From assembly GCA_009781115.1 (NCBI GenBank), contig WQYT01000015.1, forward strand, positions 1 through 33,193: a stretch of 33,193 nt of DNA, in the 5' to 3' direction. Below are positions 14,132 to 23,800 of the stretch, in pieces. Made by a program: the position numbers and the translations under genes. The notes under the pieces are model-generated. The model was not told the DNA's origin and ran no database searches. It saw nothing but the letters and a program-made list of their open reading frames with translations. Origin of the DNA: Coriobacteriia bacterium. Lineage in GTDB: Bacteria; Actinomycetota; Coriobacteriia; WRKU01; WQUG01. The stretch's first letter is position 1, and every line of letters begins with the position of its first letter.

Positions 14132-15028
14132 ATGGAGAATTTTTTACAACAGATTGTTAATGGACTCTCCCAGGGGAGCATTTACGCCCTGATCGCCTTA
14201 GGCTACACGATGGTCTATGGCATCGTGAAGCTGATCAACTTCGCGCATGGCGACGTCTATATGATAGGCGCCTACGTGGGCTTTGCGGTCACGACGTTTA
14301 CGCGCTTTGGGCATTCGCGGTTTGGCTTTATTGCGGCGCTCATCATCTCGATGGTGGCCTGCATGATACTCGGCGTCACCATTGAGCGTATTGCCTACAA
14401 GCCCTTGCGTAACTCGTCGCGTATCGCGGTGTTGATCACGGCGATCGGGGTGTCGCTCTTTCTTGACTATGTGCTGATGTATTTTGTGGGGGCGGCAACC
14501 CGCTCCTATCCGCCGGGAGTTTTGCCCACCCGGGTCTATATGATTGGTGGCGTTGTCATCAAGTTCCAGCAGATCATTGTAGTGCTGGTTTCGATCGTGC
14601 TTATGATTTTGTTGCAGTTCATTGTAAAAAAGACCAAGCAGGGCAAAGCCATGCGCGCAGTCTCTTATGATAAAGAGGCCGCTCAGCTCATGGGCATCAA
14701 TGTTGACCGTACTATTTCATTTACCTTCCTGCTGGGATCGGCGCTGGCGGGCGCCGCAGGGGTGATGGTCGGCATCTACTTCAACTCGATCGATCCGCTT
14801 ATGGGCATGATGCCGGGATTGAAGGCCTTTGTGGCCGCCGTGTTTGGCGGCATCGGTTCGATCCCTGGCGCGATGGTCGGGGGACTTTCCATCGGCGTGA
14901 TAGAGACGCTGGTCGCCGGCTACGGCAGCTCGCTGTATCGTGACGCGGCGGTGTTTGCGATCCTGATCCTAGTCCTGATCATCAAGCCCACGGGCCTTAT
15001 GGGCAAAAACACCGGAAACAAGGTGTAG
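14132..15028 (+). CDS. livH: branched-chain amino acid ABC transporter permease LivH
   Basis: A 298-residue integral membrane permease with about eight hydrophobic helices. It starts as LivH proteins do (FLQQIVNGLSQGSIYALIAL then GYTMVYGIVKLINFAHGD), and has the KAMRAVSYDKEAAQLMGIN cytoplasmic loop that contacts the ATPases and the late GLKAFVAAVFGGIGSIPGA motif. With LivM it forms the transmembrane channel. No good Shine-Dalgarno precedes ATG 14132, only 28 bases after the receptor stop, so translation may depend on coupling. Four bases separate it from livM. Confidence 0.95.
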   Translation: MENFLQQIVNGLSQGSIYALIALGYTMVYGIVKLINFAHGDVYMIGAYVGFAVTTFTRFGHSRFGFIAALIISMVACMILGVTIERIAYKPLRNSSRIAVLITAIGVSLFLDYVLMYFVGAATRSYPPGVLPTRVYMIGGVVIKFQQIIVVLVSIVLMILLQFIVKKTKQGKAMRAVSYDKEAAQLMGINVDRTISFTFLLGSALAGAAGVMVGIYFNSIDPLMGMMPGLKAFVAAVFGGIGSIPGAMVGGLSIGVIETLVAGYGSSLYRDAAVFAILILVLIIKPTGLMGKNTGNKV

Positions 15029-15032
15029 TGCT

Positions 15033-16181
15033 GTGGCGCGCGCACGCAAGAAAGAACTACAGAAGGGGACGGTTCCTCTGCAAGAGGGTGCCAAGGCTAC
15101 TGCGTCTGACAAAGGAACCGTCCCCGGCGCATCAGCTGCAGTGCGCAAAGGCTTTGCGCGCGGCGTTGGCATACTCACTCTGAAAAACCTCCTGATACTG
15201 CTGGCGATGCTGGCTGCTTTTGGCATCGTGCAGCTGCTGAGCTATCTGGGCTGGGTTACCCCCGTGTATGAGAGTGTGCTTGCGACCATCTGCATCTTTA
15301 TCATCCTGGCGGTCAGCCTTAACCTGATCACGGGCTTTACGGGGCAGTTTTCGCTGGGGCATGCGGGATTTATGGCGGTCGGCGCCTATACCTGCGCGAT
15401 CATCGTGTCATATTATCCAACCACCGCGGGCTTTCTGCTTGGTATGCTTGCTGGCGGGGTGCTCGCGATGATCTTCGGCATTCTTATTGGGTTTCCGACC
15501 CTGCGCCTTAAAGGGGACTATCTGGCAATCGCCACGCTCGGCATGGCAGAGATTATCCGGGTGGTTGTCCAGAACCTCACGATCACAGGCGGCGCTTCCG
15601 GCTTGTTCAGCAATTCGCACATGGCAACCTGGCCCTGGTTGTTTTTCTTCATGGCCGTCTCGATACTGGTGATCAACAACTTCATCAAGTCATCGCGCGG
15701 TCGCGCCTGCATTGCGGTGCGCGAGGATGAGATCGCGGCAGAGTCCATGGGCATCAACTCGACCAAGTACAAGGTCATGGCCTTTGCCATTGGCGCGTTT
15801 TTTGCGGGCATTGGCGGAGGGCTTTACGCCTCGTACTTCTTTGTCATCAAACCGGTTACCTTTGGCTTTTTGATGTCGATCAACATCCTGGTGATGGTCG
15901 TCTTTGGCGGGCTGGGCTCCATCAGCGGCTCGGTTGTTTCTGCGGTGTTGCTCACCCTGCTTACGAACTTCTTCACGATCGCGCCGCCGCTGAACGTCTT
16001 TGGCCTGTTCACGATCGACTGGTCGCGCGTCAACATGATCATCTACGCGCTGCTGCTGATCATCATCATGCTCTTCCGGCCGCAGGGGTTGATGGGCACA
16101 ATGGAAGTGGGCGACCTGTTCAAAAAACGCCCGGGCAGGGGCAGGCGCAGGCGCGGCGCCACGCCGGAGCAGGTGGAGTGA
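15033..16181 (+). CDS. livM: branched-chain amino acid ABC transporter permease LivM
   Basis: A 382-residue permease. From about residue 55 it is typical LivM: ILAVSLNLITGFTGQFSLGHAGFM, GFPTLRLKGDYLAIATLGMAEI, then the GRACIAVREDEIAAESMGIN cytoplasmic loop and MVVFGGLGSISGS. The start is GTG 15033, four bases after livH. The first ~50 residues are hydrophilic and not seen in ordinary LivM; they include KGTVPLQEG and DKGTVPGAS, encoded by the arms of a REP-like palindrome (15065-15125). Its stop overlaps the GTG that opens the livG frame. The C-terminus is basic and Arg-rich (KKRPGRGRRRRG). Confidence 0.94.
   Translation: MARARKKELQKGTVPLQEGAKATASDKGTVPGASAAVRKGFARGVGILTLKNLLILLAMLAAFGIVQLLSYLGWVTPVYESVLATICIFIILAVSLNLITGFTGQFSLGHAGFMAVGAYTCAIIVSYYPTTAGFLLGMLAGGVLAMIFGILIGFPTLRLKGDYLAIATLGMAEIIRVVVQNLTITGGASGLFSNSHMATWPWLFFFMAVSILVINNFIKSSRGRACIAVREDEIAAESMGINSTKYKVMAFAIGAFFAGIGGGLYASYFFVIKPVTFGFLMSINILVMVVFGGLGSISGSVVSAVLLTLLTNFFTIAPPLNVFGLFTIDWSRVNMIIYALLLIIIMLFRPQGLMGTMEVGDLFKKRPGRGRRRRGATPEQVE
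15065..15125. repeat. REP-like inverted repeat inside livM
   Basis: GGGGACGGTTCCT (15065-15077) and its exact complement AGGAACCGTCCCC (15113-15125) flank a 35-base centre that holds a small CCTCT-GCA-AGAGG hairpin. From memory, this sequence type (GGGGACGGTTCC) is typical of REP-like palindromes mobilised by REP-associated transposases in many bacteria. Here it is read in frame. Confidence 0.8.
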
Positions 16182-16183
16182 CC

Positions 16184-16972
16184 ATGTCTCTGCTCACATT
16201 GGAAAACGTTACGATCATCTTTGGCGGCCTGACGGCAGTCTACCGGGTCAACATGCATGTCGAAGATGGCGAGCTGGTGGGGCTGATCGGCCCTAATGGC
16301 GCGGGTAAGACGACCATCTTCAACCTGATTACGGGCGTCTATAAACTCACCGAAGGCACGATCGAGCTGGAGGACCGCAACCGCGACCGCACGATCAACC
16401 TGGTGGGCCGCAAGCCCTATGCCGTCACGGCGCTGGGGGTGGCGCGCACCTTCCAGAACATCCGCCTCTTCAAAGAGATGACGGTGCTTGATAACGTGCG
16501 CATCGCGCTCAATCGCGACGTGCGTACGAACTTGTTGACCGCGCTGACCCATCTGGGCGGCTACCACAAAGAGGAGCGCCGCCTGGTGCAAGAGGCGGAG
16601 AAGTTGCTGGATGTCTTTGACCTGCGCGGCAAGGCAGACGAGCTGGCGCGAAACCTCCCCTACGGCGAGCAGCGCCGCTTAGAGATCGCACGCGCCATGG
16701 CCACGCGCCCCAAGCTGCTGTTGCTTGACGAACCCGCTGCCGGCATGAACCCGATCGAGACCGCGGCCCTGGCCCAGACGGTCAAGCGCATCCGCCATGA
16801 CTTTGGTCTGTCCGTGCTGCTGATCGAACATGATATGTCGTTTGTGATGAAGATCTGCGAGCGCATCTACGTGCTGGATCACGGCGCGCTGATTGCCGAG
16901 GGTACGCCGGCAGAGATCCAGAGCGACCCGCGCGTCATCGAGGCCTATCTGGGGGATGACGATGATATTTGA
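16184..16972 (+). CDS. livG: branched-chain amino acid ABC transporter ATPase LivG
   Basis: A 262-residue ABC ATPase. Walker A GPNGAGKT at 36-43; Q-loop region VARTFQNIRLFKEMT; ABC signature region NLPYGEQRRLEIARAMA; Walker B LLLLDEPAAGMNP; and switch His in LLIEHDMSFVM. The loop around VRTNLLTALTHLGGYHKEE is the LivG-type insertion. ATG 16184 is preferred because GGTGGAG lies six bases upstream; GTG 16178 overlaps the livM stop. It powers import together with LivF as a heterodimer. Confidence 0.95.
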   Translation: MSLLTLENVTIIFGGLTAVYRVNMHVEDGELVGLIGPNGAGKTTIFNLITGVYKLTEGTIELEDRNRDRTINLVGRKPYAVTALGVARTFQNIRLFKEMTVLDNVRIALNRDVRTNLLTALTHLGGYHKEERRLVQEAEKLLDVFDLRGKADELARNLPYGEQRRLEIARAMATRPKLLLLDEPAAGMNPIETAALAQTVKRIRHDFGLSVLLIEHDMSFVMKICERIYVLDHGALIAEGTPAEIQSDPRVIEAYLGDDDDI

Positions 16973-17669
16973 GTTGCGCGACCTGGAGGTCAACTACGGC
17001 GTCATCCGGGCGCTTAAGGGCATCAGCCTGGAGGTCGAAACCGGAGAGATCGTCACGCTCATCGGGGCCAACGGCGCCGGTAAGTCAACCACGCTGCGCA
17101 CGATCTCAGGCCTGATCAAGCCCCAGTCCGGGCACGTCATCTTTGATGGCACAGACATCACGCATCTCTCCGCGTCCAAACGCGTTTCTGCCGGAATCTC
17201 GCACGCGCCGGAGGGCCGGCGCATCTTTGCAGAGATGACCACGACAGAAAATCTGGAGATGGGGGCCTTCCTGCGCAACGATAAAGCGGCCGTGCGCAAG
17301 GATATCGAAGAGGTGTTTGAGCGCTTTCCGATCCTGGGGCAGCGCAGCAAGCAGCAGGCCGGCACGCTTTCCGGTGGCGAGCAGCAAATGCTTGCAATCG
17401 GGCGCGCGCTGATGGCCAAGCCGCGCATGATGCTGCTTGACGAGCCCTCGCTGGGCCTGGCGCCCATCGTGGTCAAAGAGATTTTCGCGATCATCCGCGA
17501 GATCAACGCCGCCGGCACCACGATCTTTCTGGTAGAACAAAACGCCCGCATGGCCCTGAAAATCGCCGACCGCGGCTACGTACTTGAAACCGGCGAGATC
17601 ACCCTGTCCGGCACCGGCGAAGAGCTCGCCGCAAGCGACGAAGTCCAACGCTCCTACCTGGGACGCTAA
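16962..17669 (+). CDS. livF: branched-chain amino acid ABC transporter ATPase LivF
   Basis: A 235-residue ABC ATPase. Walker A GANGAGKST at 35-43; RISHAPEGRRIFAEMTTTENL, a LivF hallmark; signature LSGGEQQMLAIGRALM; Walker B MMLLDEPSLGLAP; and IFLVEQNARMALKIADRGYV at the switch. It overlaps livG by about ten bases. Of two near ATGs, 16962 matches the usual start (FELRDLEVNYG) and has a G-rich stretch at the right distance; 16956 is the alternative. Last gene of the operon. Confidence 0.95.
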   Translation: MIFELRDLEVNYGVIRALKGISLEVETGEIVTLIGANGAGKSTTLRTISGLIKPQSGHVIFDGTDITHLSASKRVSAGISHAPEGRRIFAEMTTTENLEMGAFLRNDKAAVRKDIEEVFERFPILGQRSKQQAGTLSGGEQQMLAIGRALMAKPRMMLLDEPSLGLAPIVVKEIFAIIREINAAGTTIFLVEQNARMALKIADRGYVLETGEITLSGTGEELAASDEVQRSYLGR

Positions 17670-17687
17670 CCCGCCCGCCCAGCAACT

Positions 17688-17705
17688 ACAGAGCCCCGGC
17701 TCTGT
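17688..17705. terminator. hairpin after livF, possible terminator
   Basis: ACAGAGCC-CC-GGCTCTGT is a perfect 8-bp inverted repeat 19 bases after the livF stop. No U-tract follows. Confidence 0.5.
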
Positions 17706-17771
17706 CCACGACTATCAAGCCGCACCTGCTGCCGCGCTCCCAAACTTTTCCAACTATTTCCCAAAAAGCCC

Positions 17772-17800
17772 TTGCATTAGCCCGCCACACAGTTCACAAT
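17772..17800 (+). promoter_or_regulatory. candidate promoter of the RHS toxin gene
   Basis: TTGCAT (17772-17777), 17 bases, CACAAT (17795-17800). About 90 bases of leader follow, containing AAGGAG and AGGAGG that are not placed before a long frame. Confidence 0.4.
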
Positions 17801-17896
17801 AGTTTCATTAAGGAGAAATGTTACAGGAGGAATACATTAAGAGGCAATCACTGTTAGTTTGAATATCCACATTCGGTAAAGAGAGTGAGACTGATC

Positions 17897-20800
17897 ATGA
17901 AGGATGCAAGCTACCACCAAACGACGCCAGTAAACGCCAGAACTTGTCCGCGAGGCAATAACTTCGCGCAACCACCGCCTCCACCACACTGCGCAAGCCC
18001 TTGCCCTCCGCCCCCTCTGCCTACTAAACCGCACTTTAAACGTTTCCTTTGTGTTCTTCTGATTTTCTCCCTCTTCTTTTCTGTTTACCCTACCCTTTTA
18101 TTTGCTGCTGACATCCCCCTGTCATCTGATGTGACTTCAGCTTCTGCTTCTTTAGCAGGAGCCGAACCAGTAAGCGATGAGCGCCCCTTAGGACAAAAGC
18201 CCTTAGACAGCAGCCAGCTTGCGCAACTCGGCGCCCAGGCAGAGGCGCAAGCAGGCGAAAGCCCGTACCAGATACCAGAGATCACCGGAGAAGAGACCGA
18301 GCTGCGAACTGAGTCCGTTAAACATTTCAGATGCGCCGATGGCTCATCAGTAGCGGTAGATTATGGCTATCCTGTCCACTTCAAGAGGTCGCTTGACAGC
18401 CCCTGGGAACAGAGAGATTATTCTTTAGTGGATGCAGGGCAGACCGCACGCGATGGTACTAAAGAGTATTCCCTTAAAGCTGCGCCTGATAAGATAACTG
18501 TTGCTGCAACAGCTAAATCAGCCCAGATTCTTTCTGCCCAGGTTGCAGGACACAGTCTCTCTTGGGGATATGCCGGTATTGCTGCAACCAAAGCAGAGGT
18601 TGCAAACGGGCAGGCTGCCATAAGCAGAGATAGCGCCAAGCTTAGCTCTATCAGATCAGAGGTCATAGCAAGTGACATATCAACAACCACACCAAAGCTG
18701 GCAGCTAAGTCCGGCGCACAAAGCCCCGCACAAGCAGAAACAACCAAGCCCGAGGCGCTGACTGGCAATGATAAGTTCTTAACCTTAACCAGTCTTACCT
18801 CATCGTCTTATTACGCTGATATCTATGACAGCGTTGATGTTGACTATGTCATAGGTCCGCTCGGGGTCAAAGACAATTTGATCTTAAAGTCGCCGCAAGC
18901 CCAACATGAGTTTATATCAGACTATGATATTGGGGACTTGACAGCAAGACAGACAGATTCAAAGACCATAGACCTAATGGACGAAACAGGATCAGTTGTT
19001 GCTACCCTCAGCGCACCATATATGACTGACAGCGCAGATGATATCTCCTACGATCTGACGCTTTCTATCGTAAATAACAGCTCCGGAAAGCTCAGCGTAA
19101 AACTTAGCGCTGACAAAACGTGGCTTACCAGCAAAGACAGGGCTTATCCGGTTGTGATAGACCCGATGCTACAAAGCGTCCAGACGACCTATCAGCAGGC
19201 CTATGTTGCTTCAGGGCAGCCCAGCACAGCTCATCCGTATGGCGATATGTATGTCGGCTATGATGGCAACGCCTACAAAATAGCGCGCGGTTATCTGCGC
19301 TTTGATTTTCCCACTATACCAACCGGCTCTATTGTCTTAGAAGCTAACCTTGCAATGTATCAGTATTCCTACAGCGCAGTACCGTCTAATACCACCGCCA
19401 CAACCTATACGTTGCATCCGGTGACAGACACGACCTGGACAGCAAATACGCTGACCTGGAACAATAAACCAGGGTATACCTCAACAGTTTCTGACTACGC
19501 GATTACTTCTTCAGCAAAAAACGCAAACTATCTGACCTTCGACGTTACCAGACTGGTCAAAGATACCCTTGAGACCTCGACTGCTTCAACTAAAAAGCTC
19601 TCAGTCATGCTCAAAGGCAAAAATGAGACCACCACGTCTCCTTACGCAAACGTGCGGCTGCTTACGGCAAACTATCCTGGGCTGCCATCAGGCGCAAAGC
19701 CCTTTATCTATTTCTTCTACCGTGACAGCAAGGGGCTGGAAGACTACTGGTCATATACGACCATAAGTGCCGGAGACGCAGGGACGGCCTCGGTAAATGA
19801 CTACACCGGCAACCTTGTCTTTGAGCACGCAGACGCAGCTACCACAGGGCTCAGGATGCCGGTCGCGCTGTCTTCAGTCTATAACTCCGATATCTCAGAT
19901 GGCTATCGTCCCGGGGGAGCTTCAGGAGAGATCCGTCATGGCAGAGGTTGGAAGCTATCACTGATCTGTCGTGTGCAGACAACAGCTGCCGTTGGCTTTG
20001 CAGGCGACACAACGGTCTATCCTTACGTCTATACTGACGCAGATGGGACGCTGCATTACTTTAGAAAGGACGGAACTAAAATTACCGATGAAGACGGGCT
20101 GAACTTAGAGCTGGCAAAGCTTACTTCAGGCTACAGCATCACTGACAAGAAAGGCGGTGTGATGACCTTTGACGCAGATGGCTATCTCACTCAAATCAAG
20201 GATGCCAATGGTAATGCCGCTACCATCAGCTACGTTTCTGGCTCACACCGCCTGTCACAAGTCAAAGACGGCATTGGGCATATCATCAGCTTTGACGCGC
20301 CACTTAACAGTGCCGGTAATGCTTACTACCTCTCAAAGATCACTGATCCGGCGGGGCGTGTTACGGGCTATTCCTGTGACAGCAATGGACGTCTTGTGCA
20401 GATCAAGTATCCAGACGCTACGCTTTCAAAGTATGAATACAACGCCAAAGGCCAGCTCTACCGCGCCTACTCATCAGATGGTACCGGGGCTGAGTTTATC
20501 TATAAATCAGATGGCAGCGTGTCACGCATACGTGAATATGGAGGAACACCCACAAACCCCATGAGCTCGCCCGGGCTTACCTATCGTTTTGATCGTTCGA
20601 AGTATTGCGCTACTACCATTGAAAGCCCGGGAGCAGACGGAGTCCTTTCTTTAACTGATGGAGACACCCGCAATGACGACAATGTCTTCACAACCCTACA
20701 ATTTGACACCTGGGGGCATACAGTCTCATCCATTGCAAAGGTAGGCAGCACCACACTGGGGGCGGGAACTTCATCTTATACCAAAGGCAGCAATGACAGC

Positions 20801-23800
20801 ACGAGCGACACCGCTAAGCGCAACCGTCTCATTAACTCGGCGACACTGGCCAAAAACTCAGTCAATTTATGTGCCAATCCCGGCGCTGAAGCAGCCTTGG
20901 GCTCAGAGTGGACCAGTCTGCTCTATGGAACAAGCGCTACCTTCAGCTTTGCCCGGACCAGTGCAGATAAATATCAGGGTAACTACTCGCTGAAGCTTAC
21001 TTCAACAGCTGCAGGGACCACCTCGGCTGCCAGGGCTTATCAGGCTTTTTCTACCACTGATGTCAAGGGGGGCTATACCTACACCTTTTCAGCAGACGTA
21101 AAGGCAGCAGGCATAACTCCCGTGCAAGGTTCTGTAAGCTCAAAGGCTGGCGCCGTCCTGCTTTTGTATGCCTACTCGCCAACGGGGAACACTTACACCT
21201 TCTCAGAGTACCTGAGCGGCACTACTGACAGCGCCACAGACAGTGGATGGAGGCGCCTGTATGCCACCTTAAAGATGCCTGATGACACCACCTCTGTGCG
21301 CGCCAACCTCATGATCTATTCAGCCACCGGAAGCGCCTACTTCGATAACATGCAGCTGGAAAACGCCACCGCACCAAACTCTTGCAACCTGATAGAAAAC
21401 GGCAGCCTGGAACGTGGCAGCGGTATTGCTCCAACCAAATGGAGCGCCACAGGCCTTGACGCGTCAACTGATGGGCTGTCAGGCACCTATTATCAGTACA
21501 ACTCAAAGTCTTTCAAGATCGCAGGCGTACCCTCTGCAAGCAAAGAGCTCAAACAAGATATCGCAATCACCGGGGTTGCGCGTGATACCTATATCGTAAG
21601 CGGTTGGGCGCGCGCGACTGCCATCATGCGCGACGACGCCAAATATGACCTGGTGGCCACCGTTACCTATGCAGGCGGCACAACTAAAGACAGAGCAACC
21701 GCCTCATATAACTCCTGCATATCAGACTGGCAATATGTAAGCGCCGCCTTTACGCTGGGGTCAGGAAGCACTTCAAGTGACCTGCCGGTAAAAGTCAGTG
21801 TTCGTCTGCGCTATACCAAGCAAGATAATACCGCCTACTTTGATAACATAGCGCTTATCAAAGACAGCGCGCCTACCTATACCTATGACGCAGATGGAAA
21901 TTTGTTGACCGTATCTGCCAATGCGCAAAATAACGCCGCGATGCAATATACCAATAATGATCTGACCAAGTACACCGATGCCAAAGGCTATGCTTATACG
22001 TATACCTATGACACCAAACACAACATGACCCAGGCAAAAAGCCAAAACGGAGTGACCTCTAACTACGCCTATGTCAACGGCAACCCAAAAACCCTTGATG
22101 TAAAAAGCCCCGGACAGACTCTGGATATTGCAACGTCTCTTACCTATACGGCTGCTACAGGGGGTCTTTCTGCTGGCGGTTATGTGTCGTATGTCTATGA
22201 CCCAGACGGAGTCTCTGAACACTATACCTATGACCAGGCAAAGGGACTTGTGACATCGGCAAGTAACCGTAACAACATCAGTACCACTTATACCTATAAC
22301 GCAAATACTGACCAGATGACCTCCGTGTCCAGCTCAGGAGCTACTGCTTCTTACGGCTATACCGATGATCGCTTAAGCTCTGTTACCCATAACGGCTTTA
22401 GCTATCACTTAAGCTATGATGTCTATGGAAACCCCACGGAGACCAAAGTAGGCAGCCAGTCGCTCTCTAAGCACGCCTACACTGGTTGGGGAGGACTATT
22501 GAGTTCTGAGACCTACGGAAATGGGGACTTGGTGCAGTATGCCTACAACAACTACGGCGCTGTTACCTCCGTCAAGAAAGGAAATGCGACGACTACTCCG
22601 GCTACCAAATACGGTTGGTCATATAACAGTGCGGGAGACCCCTATAAGCACACAGACTATGTATCTGGCCTTACCTATCAGTACCGTACAGACTCAATAG
22701 GGCGGGCTGTCTCCCAGCGTGTCTCATCTACTGCCGACAGCTCTACTAAATACGAGACCCAGTACGGCTATGACGTAAACAACAACATAAACAAAGTGGT
22801 AAACGCAGCTACCGGAGGATCTACGTATACAACCTCATATACCTACGGGCAAGATAACCTGCCCACAACAGCAGGGTTTTTAGGCACGACACGCAAAATT
22901 GACTATACCCATGACGCCTTAAACCGTCTGCAGCAGACTAACCTGAGCTTAGATGCTCCTCTCAATCAGTATTATGGTTACAAGCTCTCTGACAGAAACA
23001 CAACTGATCAAACACAGTATCGCACCACAACGCTTGCTTATGAGTTTATCGGGCTGAGGGGTTATACCTATACCTATGACAGCATGGGCAATCTCTTAAC
23101 CGTCAGAGAAGGCGTCCGTGCAAACCAGGACGTTAACGCAGGTTCAGGCTTTGCTACCAAGATTAGCTATCAATATGACAACCTGGGACAGCTCATAAGA
23201 GAAAACAACGTCTACACTAACAAGACCACGACCTGGACCTATGACAGCGGCGGAAACATTACTTCCAGAAAAGAATACGCCTACACCACAGGAACTCTGG
23301 GGGCAGTGCAAAAGACAGTCAGTTATACCTATAACGCTACCTGGAAAGACAGGCTGGACAACTACGGTGGGAGCGCAATCACTTATGACGCCATAGGTAA
23401 CCCGCTTAGCTATAGAGGTTACAGCTTGGGCTGGAGCGGGGGCAGACAGCTGGCAACCATCTCCGGCAACAAGATTACCTCAGGAAGCTTTAAATATGAC
23501 GCAGCAGGACTACGAAGCCAGAAAAAGATCAATGGAGTCACTACTGACTACTACTATGTAGGAGGACAGCTCCTGGCAGAAAACAGAGGCGGTGTAATCT
23601 ATCAATACCAATATGACGCAGCAGGCAGACCAGCCCGCATCTCTTTTACCAGCTCTGACGGTGTAGCTACCAGTCTCTACCTTATTTCTAACAGCAGAGG
23701 AGACATCGAAGAGATACGCAACGCTGCCGGTAACTTATGCGCTCGTTACTACTACGATGCCACAGGAAATATCACCTCTATCCAAAATGCGAGTGGAGCA

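Noticed and set aside
17818-17862. 14-codon ORF with AAGGAG just before it, ahead of the RHS gene
   Set aside because: The Shine-Dalgarno is too close to the ATG and the peptide shows no leader-peptide signature such as repeated codons.
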